From assembly GCA_032719365.1 (NCBI GenBank), contig CM064861.1, positions 82,518,863 through 82,582,862 of the forward strand: DNA of 64,000 nucleotides, in the 5' to 3' direction. This document shows, one piece after another, positions 55,749 to 64,000 of this stretch (positions within the stretch are counted from its first letter, which is position 1; every line of letters starts with the position of its first letter). The notes under the pieces were generated by a model. It worked only from the letters and a program-made list of their open reading frames with translations, was not told where the DNA came from and did no database searches. This DNA comes from Prinsepia uniflora (taxonomy: Eukaryota; Streptophyta; Magnoliopsida; Rosales; Rosaceae). The position numbers and the translations under genes are program-made.

Positions 55749-58700
55749 TTTTGCTCTTTTGTGCGCGAAGGACGAGGGTGTGATGTCTCTTTGGGCTGTA
55801 GTTCCGTTGTCAACCTGATAGATAGTTTTGGGTTTGTATGGTGAATTGGGTGTATTTGGCCCGATACGCCGTGCATTGATGCGATTCAACCCAAGTGGGT
55901 TTGTATACGATTAAATAGTAATGTGGGACCGTCGGTTCGGTCAGGTGATGATGGATTGCTGTGCTACTGGGCACAACTGGGTTCAGGGAACCCCAGTGGA
56001 ATAATGGTTTAAAAATGCGAAACTTAGTTGAGTAATGGTCTAATATGTGGACCCTGGTAGTGTTGGCTAGTGTACGGGTGTTGGTGCATCGGAGTTAGCC
56101 GATGACCTTCGTGGTGGAACCCACGAGGGAACCCACGTTGAGTTGACGATTGGATTGGATTTGACGTCTATGGGATGTCAGGACCACGGAGTCGGTCAGG
56201 TTGTGGATTTTACTGCAGAAGGCAGTTGGGTTCAGTGGAACCCTAGGGTGTGATCTTGGAACCCTAATTTATAATCGATGGGCTGGAAAAGTGAACCTTA
56301 ATTGTGAACTTGTGTTGCGACGAGCGGCTGAGGTCTTGGATGACCATGTGGATGACTCTAGTGAGTCTTATGGGTTTCGATCTACGGGTACGGTTATGAG
56401 GAAATATGGAATCCCGTGTTGGATCGAACATTAGTGTGACGTGTGGATACGGATCTTGACAACGATGACTGTTGGTCGACAGTTGTGTCGAGATAACTAG
56501 CTATCGAGGGTATTTAGTGTGGTTTTAATGCTTGGGGATCAGGGGATGTTCAGGGAATGTCCATTTTTCCTGATGTGCTGATGGCAAAAACTGGAGGTAC
56601 TCATGGTCGTGGGGTACGAGGGGTGTTACGGGATCGTCGTTCGGAATGAATGGAGGTCCAGGGTAACAACTTTGCACACGGTGTGCTAGCATGGATGTTC
56701 GTGAGCTATGTATGGATGTCGGTATGTTGGTACTTTTATGCCAATACTAGTATGGATGCCTGTGTACTGATACTAGTGTTGATGATGGTGCGTTGGTGCT
56801 GGTGCTGGTGTCAGTGATGGTGATGACGATGAGCCACGAGTTGGGGTGTGACTCTGTCATGATGGGCATGTGATCGGTATCTGCGACTCAGTGGTGGTTG
56901 AGTCTTGGACTGGATGGGATCCAGTGGAGGTTGTGACGTGTTGGGATAAGTCCCAACAGGTATATGATGACAAGTGATGAATGGATAAAAAGATATGATT
57001 GGAACTTGAGGAATCTAGGGACGATGTTCCCTATGTCATGCGAGTTGGTGGATTTGTAGAGTTGTGGTCAGCTCCGAGATTGGTAAGTTTGTGTACTGCT
57101 TATATCCCCTGAGAGTACAAGGAAATTGTTGAAATTGGAAAAGTCGAGGAAAACCATTCGTGGTAATGATGTGGGAGTTTGTGATTGTGAATCACTTGGA
57201 ACCTGAGGATTGAACCAGTAAAGGTTGAGATGTGAGACGAAGGCAGTTGGGTATACACAGTTGGGGATGTCCCGTTTGGAGTCGGGGTGTGTGCATACAT
57301 GCGTATTGGCGGACGTGAGGTCCGAGTGATGAAATGATTTTGGACACGCGGTGGTCCAAGTGAGGTATGGACGTGGGCAGTCCAGTGGTTGGACTTGACA
57401 TCTCATTGAGAGCATGTCTGTTTCCAACATGGTTGGAACTCCCGATTCGGGGAGAGTTGTGATTGGGAGACGAGAGGAGTGCTCGTTTCCACATCGGTGA
57501 TTGGTATTCCGAAGTCTTTGGGGTTGACTTCTTATTTCATGCCGTGGCAGATGATGATTGTTACTACCAGTACATTGAGCGTGTATTGGTAGGTGGACCC
57601 ATGTTTGGCCTTGGGTCATTGGACACAAGGGGTTGTGCACGATTTTGGATTTGGTGGGGAAATGCGAGGTCATCTTTCCACCAAGGGAAATTTGGCGAAT
57701 GATTCAATGAGGGTGTAAAACCCTACGATCAGCTTTCAGATGGATTGCTTGCTATGTGAGCATGTGTGGATCCTAGGTGGATCTGATTTGTGATGTTGTC
57801 GACTTTGGGCATGGTGACGATCTAGGATCGTGATGTTACTTGCCGGATGACGTAGTGATGGATCTGGGTCGTGATCGTGATGATCCAGATTGGATGAGAG
57901 TTTATCACTCTTACCTTGGTATGTGAGTCGTAAATGACGGGACTGAACTTCTTTTCGGAGTGAAGTCCATATGGTTGTTACTCGGGTGAGCAAGTTTCCG
58001 ATGTGGTCGGATTTCGTCAACCTTTGACGTGGGGATATTGGGATTGGCTTCCCTATGAAGTCAATCGAGTGTTTTGAACAGGCAACCGATAGGTTCGGTT
58101 TTGTTAGGTTTTGGTGGACGTAAACAAGATTTTGGGTTTTGGAATCGAATTTCTGGGTGACGATTCAGGATTCGATTGCGAAGCTCGAAAATGGATTACT
58201 GGATTTGGGTGCGGAATGATTATTCCAATGCTAGCTTACGGAATAATGATTTCGGATTCGGATTTGGAAATGGATTAAAAATGTGATGTCTGGATTCGGA
58301 TTCGGGATTTCTTACGAAATTGCGGATTCGGATTCGGAATTGAAACTGGTTGACGGGTGGAGTTCGTTTTGTCTCATGCTGGTTGGGGCAAATGTACTCC
58401 ATTACTAGAACGTGTGTGGCCACAACCTGGGTGGTTGTAGGCGGATTGATGGATAGATGTACGTACAGGGTACGTTGTACGAGGATTGATACTGGTTAGG
58501 CAGAGTGGTGCCTAATGGCGGTACATGGGATGTACCCGTGGTGTGTGATCAAACGTGTTGGCAATCGGCTTGGTTCCGATATCATTTGTTGGTTGTGATT
58601 GTGGACTGGACATTGGATATTGTGCGCTGTGCAGAGTGATTTTGTCGGGTTCAGTGATTGTATGAAGCAGGTGCTCTTAGCCATGGTTGGCTAGTGGAAA

Positions 58701-59398
58701 CCTAGTATTGAGATGTGTGATCACTGCTGGGCTGGTATTCAATGTGTTCCAGTTACACCACTTGTTACGTACACTCAGGATGAGTGAATTGGTGGTCAGA
58801 GTTACCACGTGTAGCTTTGTGTGACTTGATCACACCGTGATTTTTTTCCAGCGTCTTGGTTCGCTGAGGGAGTCGGCGATTATGGACATTGAGAGTATTT
58901 TGTGTCACAGGATTGGGCTTGCCCTGCGAATGGTGATCATGTGGTTGATCTTGCGCTACATCGAGAGTGATGTAGTGCGTGGTGTTGTCACTGACTGGCA
59001 GATGGTTGGGGCTTTATCAGGGTGGTAAAGTTTAGTGATGACAGTTTGACTGATGGTGTCAGCATGGACTGACAAATGAGATTTGGTGACTCCCAAGGGG
59101 AGAAAATGTAAGGATATATTGGCAATGGAAGGGAACCGTTTAGCTGAAGGAGTCAGCTAAATGGTTAGGCGATTTTATCGCGGATCAGGTGATCATTTCC
59201 ACTCGAGGTGGTCGAGTGTTGTTGCTATTATGACGTATGACTGTGATGGGATGTCTGGGTGCAGACGAGGCTGGTGTTGACCCAGTATGTGGGTGTACAG
59301 GTGTACACATGGTATGTGGTCGAAATGTTTTCCACAAGGTGGTTGTGGAATAAGGTTATTGGTAATTTCGAGGACGAAATTCTTTAAGGAGGGAAGGT
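55749..59398 (+). other. E11 interior, non-coding, with polypurine tract
   Basis: No retroviral-type domain in any frame. 56755-56835 is a low-complexity GATG/GCTGGTG tract; 58200-58345 is rich in GGATTCGGAT. The end carries TTTCGAGGACGAAATTCTTT and TAAGGAGGGAAGGT before the 3' LTR. The longest open frame (57673-57068, minus) is discussed as rejected. Confidence 0.8.
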
Positions 59399-62301
59399 TG
59401 TAACGACCCGTCCCGAATATCGGGATTTAATATTATTTAATTATGATTTACTAATCTGAGATTAGTTGGGCCGATTTCGGACGAATTGTGCAAAATGACC
59501 GTTTTGCCCCTGGGCGTGGGCAAAACATTGACTTTTAATTCGGATGGTCAAATAGACTTTGACCGATGACTGTGATGTAGTTTGGGACGTCACGAGTTCA
59601 TAGACAGGTGGCACGCTCGATTCCGAGGTTCGTGGTGAAAGTTATGATGAACGGAAGTTCAAGGGCATTTTCGTAATTTGGACGAAATAAGGGGAAATGT
59701 TGACTTTTTGACCGGGATGTCCGATGGCCGAGGGCCAAGGACCGTTACGTAGGTATCGTCGATACGAATCCATTGACAGGCGGCATGCCGAAATCCGACT
59801 TCGTACGAGGAAGTTATGGTCTGAATCGTGAAATCGGGGAAGTTACGTCTCGGTAACTGTGTTGATTATTTTATTCTAAAAGGGTTGTTGGAGGACACTT
59901 GGATGAGTGACAAGTGTCACTCATCCGATGGCTTGATTGGATCTTGATCCACTAATCATAAACTATATACTAAAGTTCCACTATGTAATTATTTAGAATT
60001 AAAATCCCTGCTTTTGATCTGAACCATCCATCTCACTCCCCAGATTGCATCACAGCCGTCCATCTCATCTCTCCCTTCTATTTCTGATCAGTCCTCAACC
60101 GTGTACACCCAAACTTCAATTTTCTTCTACCCTTAATCTCCTCTCTATCCACTGAATTTGTGAACGAAAATTGGAGAGAATTGAATTTGATTCGAACTGA
60201 GATTACACGGGGGATTGACTGAGTGAGGGAGACTGAGAAATCGAAAAATTTGGTTATTGGGAGGGAAATTCGAAATGGATGATTTGAGCCGTGAGGATCG
60301 AATTTGTTGATTCAGTTCGACTTCTGGGATCAAAACGATCAGCTTTGCAGCAAGAACGACGGGAAACCGTGTCGGATTGAGGAAGAACGGAGCTTCCATG
60401 GCAGCTTCATTTCGAGCTTGAGTTCAACAGGTTAGAGGTATGAATTCATCAAATTGATTTTGCAGAAACATCCCTTACACTCTCACGATGCTTACTCTAT
60501 GAATTAATTTGGAAATCAGGGACGGAATCGGTGAACCCGAATTGGAAACCCGTCAAGGATCGATCGAGAGTCGTGAGGATTTGGACCCTAAATTGTGTAA
60601 GTCGATTTACAGAACTTAAATGGCGATGGATTAGATGGGATCAGTTGAATGAACAGATTGAATTGATGTCGAATTGGGTGTGATTGAACCGGGTCCTATC
60701 GCGGGTTTTTCAAACCGTTTTACAGACAAACGGGTGAGAGGGATGACTGTGCGGGTACTGTAGTTGGCGCGTGGCTTCCACGCGCAGCCGCTTGCGGTGG
60801 GGCGTGGGGGCGCGTGAGTGCGAATCCTGAGGTATGATCAACATGACTTTTTTCCTATACAATGTAACGAACATTTTGGCGTTGGTTTCGTGTCGATGGG
60901 ATTCCGTCTCGATATTTTTCGGGACGCCCGAAGGTTTTAAATCCAGTTTAAAAATACTTAAAAATTCGGGAAAATTACGGGACTTTAATGGCATGTTAAT
61001 GTGGAGGTTAGTGACCCTCTAATGTGATTTGGACAGGATTGGGAGTCCCGGTGTTAGTGGTGTGGCCCGGGAAGGCCTATGGCACGCGTATCGAGGCGCT
61101 CGATTAAACGGTCTGTGAGTGGACATTGGTTTTATAACTTCGATGCATGCATAACTGTTTCATGATTGTTATAATTGTGATTATATGATTTATTTTGGAT
61201 ATCAGTGAATTTATATGTTTTCACGCATTTCGAGGCGATTTACGTGTTTGCACGTGAATTGAGGTTTTCTGGATTTGCACTGATTTCCATAAATATGGAT
61301 GGATATGATTTCATGAAACGGTTACGGATTTGATAAAGTAAAATCGGGCCAGGGGTCCAGTTAACTTGTGAAATCGGGCAAGGGGCCCAGTTGACTTATG
61401 AAATCGGGCCAGGGGCCCAATTGATTTATATATGCGATTTCGGGTCGGGGACCCTAAAATGGAATTGAATAAATGATTTTGGATTTAAATCAACTATTTG
61501 GACTTATGACGGTTTTATGGAAATTCGGGGCAAAGCCCTTGTGATATTTTGGAAATGAATAATAAAATGTGTTCCATAAAACCATCTCGATATGAGGATA
61601 TATATATATATATATATATATCCTGGTCTCCTCCAAGTGTCGGGGACACTGGAGAAGTCACGGTGCATTGCCTGCAAGGGCTCATTGTACGGAGCTACCG
61701 GACCGTATAGTGATCCAGGAGCAGGATTGCTAGACGTCATGGACGTCAGACATCGGGGATGTCAGAGATATGGACCCGGTGAGACTCCGGGCAGCACGCG
61801 TTGCTTAATACCGTGAGATATGACGTCTGGAACGTCAAGCGTCTAGGACGCTAGGCATCGGGGATGCCGGAGATGGAAAAATAATAAATGGATATTACTG
61901 GATTGATGAAATAACTCTTGAATTGACTTTTGGGAAATTGAAACTATGCTTTGGTTTCCGGGCTAAGGCCCTAATGGTTATTTCTAAATAAATGTGTGAT
62001 CATTGGTTTTTGGCGCATGCATATGTTTTTACTGAGGGGCATAAATGTCTTATAAATGTTTTAAACAGACTTGTTTATTTCCGTCCACTCACAGCTTTTG
62101 TTTTTAATGCCCTTCAGGTTGATTCCGGATGTGACTGCAGCAGAGACTTGAGCATCGCACACCTCCTCCATCGATCCTTACGCACTCTGGAAGCCCGTAT
62201 GGGCAGTGGCAATAGGTTATCCCTTATCCGACACCTCTTGTCAGACGGGAGCATGGCACATCCCATGGTAATCCCGGGGGGGATTGGGATGGGTCGTGTC
62301 A
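59399..62301 (+). repeat. E11 3' LTR (2903 bp)
   Basis: Near-identical to 52822-55731. Palindrome 59901-59926, GC stem 60767-60785, hairpin domain 61113-62094 with boundaries CTGTGAGTGGAC and GTCCACTCACAG. Differences from the 5' copy include the shortened (TA)n at 61598-61620 and, within a hairpin loop at about 61739, ATG for ATA. Confidence 0.95.
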
Positions 62302-62830
62302 TTATAGGTTTAAGATGTGAAATAAGTTATACAGAACTTCGATTAAGATGAATTAGATGAGACCCAATGAAAGAAACGAATAAAACAAGGTTGAATTGAA
62401 GGCTAATTAATTGGGTCGTGTCGCGGGTCGAAGAAGCCAATTACAGGAAATCGGGTGAGGAAGATAACTGTAGTAGTTTCTTGTGCAGGCGCGTGGTTTT
62501 CTAGCACAGCCACTTGCGGCGGCGCGTGAGGTCGCGTGAGGGGTTTTCTGAGGAAGTGTTCAACATGTGTTTTATTCTAGTCAAGGTAACGAACATTTTA
62601 GCGGTGGTTTCGAGTCGATCGGGCACCATCTCGATATTGTTGCGATGGTCTGAAGCGTTATATGATATTTCAATTCGTATTTAATTCCCAGAAAATTATG
62701 AGAAGATAAGATGATATTAATTGCATCATTAGTAACTCTTAATGATGATTTTGGACAGGAGTCGGAATTCTTGGAAAATATCAAAAATTACGGAAAGACG
62801 TGCAGCTCAGAATCGAACGGTTTGGATGGT

Positions 62831-63787
62831 GTGTGAGTGGACGTTTGTTTTATAAACTGTTATGCATGCATAGTTAAATGTTTTACATGATTGATTCCAT
62901 GATTTGGTTTGCAATGATGTCATGGTGATATGGCATGATTAATTGTGATTAATGATTATTTTAATCAGTCTTTCATGCACATTTTACGAGAAAAGTGCAA
63001 TTGATTTTTTGGGCTAGGCCTGGAGTCAAAAAGGTTTCAAAAAGGATATTTTGACTTAGTTGGTGAGTGAAGGATGATTTATGGATTATTTTAATGTTTT
63101 CAAATGATATTTTACGGATTTATGTGTAAATGACATTTTAGGCCTAAGACCCTGTCGGGAATGATTTTGACTTGTTTTGAAGTCAAAGATTTGATTGAAA
63201 TGTTTTGGGATGTAATCCGGGGATGGTTTTCATTGTGATTGTGAGTGTCCAGATGGTCGAAGCTAGTGGTATTACCCAGACAACTGGAGCTCGGGGGATA
63301 TGATTGTGATTGTTCCCAAGTAGCTGATGCTAAGGGGTATTCCCAAGTGGCTAGCACTTGGGGCCCAGGCAGTCGGACCTCAGGGTGGTTCCCAGACGAC
63401 TGATGCTCGGGGTTATGCGTGCCTGGACAGTCGGAGCTAGGGGTGGCTTCCCAGACGATTGAGGCACGGGATATTACCTACGCGTAATACGGATGTGATT
63501 GTGTGATTGATTGTGCACTTGTGAGTATTGCTGTTTGATGTTGATTTGATTTTGATTTCTTTGCGTACTGGTAATGAGTATGGGTTTTGGTCTTTGTGGC
63601 CAGGTTAGTGTTTTCATATATTTGGCTTGAGAGCTAGGAATTGATATTTTTCATGTGATTTGGCTGGAAAGCCGGTGATTGTTATTCATATGTTTTACCC
63701 TATGCATGCATGGCTTGAATAAACTGGAGGGGAAAATGGTCTAGTTGAAATGTATTTTCAAAGGATATTATTTTTTTCCACTCACAC
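62831..63787 (+). other. Bounded hairpin domain of the E12 LTR
   Basis: Boundaries GTGTGAGTGGAC (62831-62842) and TCCACTCACAC (63777-63787), with ATGCATGCAT motifs at about 62863 and 63702. The repeat array at 63245-63480 has units of about 40 bp built on CCCAGACGACTGATGCTCGG. One unit is a perfect CCCAAG/CTTGGG stem (63342-63347, 63357-63362); the others pair only partly. Confidence 0.6.
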
Positions 63788-63984
63788 CTTTTCAGTTTTG
63801 ATGACCTTCCAGGCCGTGGCACGATGTTCGGGGCTGATCTAGAGGCGGAGGCATGAGCGAAAACCAGTGTAGTTATCCCTTGTTTGACAAGTGCTGAGGA
63901 GTAGTTTTGGGACTTCAGTTGACTTGTCAGACGGGAGCAGGACCGGGCGCGGTTATCAAAGTCTAGTTGGGACGGGTCCTATCA

Positions 63985-64000
63985 AATTGGTATCAGAGCA
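63985..64000 (+). other. E12 primer-binding site (tRNA-iMet)
   Basis: AATTGGTATCAGAGCA at the window edge, directly after the LTR end CCTATCA. It shows that the LTR ending at 63984 is a 5' LTR of an element continuing to the right. Confidence 0.92.

Larger units (their letters stand above)
52822..62301 (+). mobile_element. E11: complete non-autonomous LTR retrotransposon (TTATA duplication)
   Basis: 5' LTR 52822-55731, primer site 55732-55748, interior to 59398, 3' LTR 59399-62301. Target duplication TTATA is at 52817-52821 and 62302-62306. The LTRs differ by only a few substitutions and a shorter (TA)n run in the 3' copy, so insertion is recent. The 3.7-kb interior has no gag or pol. LTR ends, primer site and the purine tract after TTTCGAGGACGAAATT match chromovirus E2, suggesting trans-mobilisation (inference). 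Confidence 0.95.
37139..64000 (+). mobile_element. E12: host retrotransposon, 5' LTR split by E8 and E11
   Basis: Removing E8 and E11 joins 37139-37738, 52806-52816 and 62302-63984 into one LTR that ends GACGGGTCCTATCA and is followed by the primer site (63985-64000). By eye it parallels E10: the ATGAGTC/GACTC stretch at 37145, the leader around 37440-37620, the CAGAACTTCGATTAAGATG region at 62330 and the hairpin domain at 62831-63787. Its 5' start is either 34955 or was lost with E7. The interior and 3' LTR lie beyond the right edge, so coding capacity is unknown. Confidence 0.75.

Noticed and set aside
57068..57673. 201-codon open frame on the minus strand in the E11 interior
   Set aside because: It is antisense to the element, matches no domain I recognise, has a composition of short biased words, and the corresponding E8 interior does not keep it open.
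37739..62301. Giant inverted repeat between 37.7-40.6 kb and 52.8-62.3 kb
   Set aside because: This is explained by related LTRs of E8 (minus) and E11 (plus) inserted in opposite orientation, each with its own target duplication.

Overview
The window is plant nuclear DNA from an unidentified eudicot. The signs are plant-type LTR retrotransposons primed by initiator tRNA-Met, an Ogre/TAT-like primer site, a CACTA-type transposon end, and one small intron-containing host gene of a plant-specific uncharacterised family. More than four fifths is nested LTR retrotransposons; the only convincing host gene lies at about 31.6-33.1 kb. The element labels E1-E12 and LARD below are mine.

Layout. 1-1803: part of an LTR (E1, minus strand) inserted in E2. 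1804-17527: E2, a decayed autonomous chromovirus (Ty3/gypsy, Tekay-like) on the minus strand with gag, protease, RT, RNase H, integrase and chromodomain. It is split by a nested non-autonomous element (LARD, 3347-11494, target duplication TCATG). E2 itself sits inside E3 (17528-about 20270, gag-protease-RT start, minus). An LTR fragment (E4) ends at 20921 and truncates a Ty1/copia element (E5, minus, 20922-about 25500), which carries a solo LTR (E6). 25.5-34.9 kb: low-copy AT-rich DNA with simple repeats, a CACTA-type end and the host gene. 34955-64000: LTR retrotransposons again. An LTR (E7) is followed by the 5' LTR of E12, which runs off the right edge with its primer site. E12 is interrupted by E8 (37739-52800, minus, duplication ACAGG) and by E11 (52822-62301, plus, duplication TTATA). 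E8 contains two solo LTRs, E9 (TATCC) and E10 (CTACG).

E8 and E11 are non-autonomous. Their roughly 3.7-kb interiors show no gag or pol, but they keep the tRNA-Met primer site, the LTR ends and the TTTCGAGGACGAAATT...AAGGAGGG tract of the chromovirus, so they probably borrow E2/E3-type proteins (inference).

The most interesting signal is structural. Nearly every LTR has, in its 3' half, a domain bounded by an inverted pair (GTGAGTGGAC ... GTCCACTCAC, each near ATGCATGCAT) and filled with arrays of short stem-loops. Within an array the loop and spacing stay constant while the two arms change together. The clearest case is E10 at 47245-47400: six hairpins, one 11-nt loop, different complementary stems. 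The unrelated LARD LTR carries its own array of four (4462-4817, repeated in its other LTR). This looks like selection on RNA or single-strand structure in LTRs and I know of no description of it. All coordinates were read by eye; alignments, LTR ages and folding energies were not computed.
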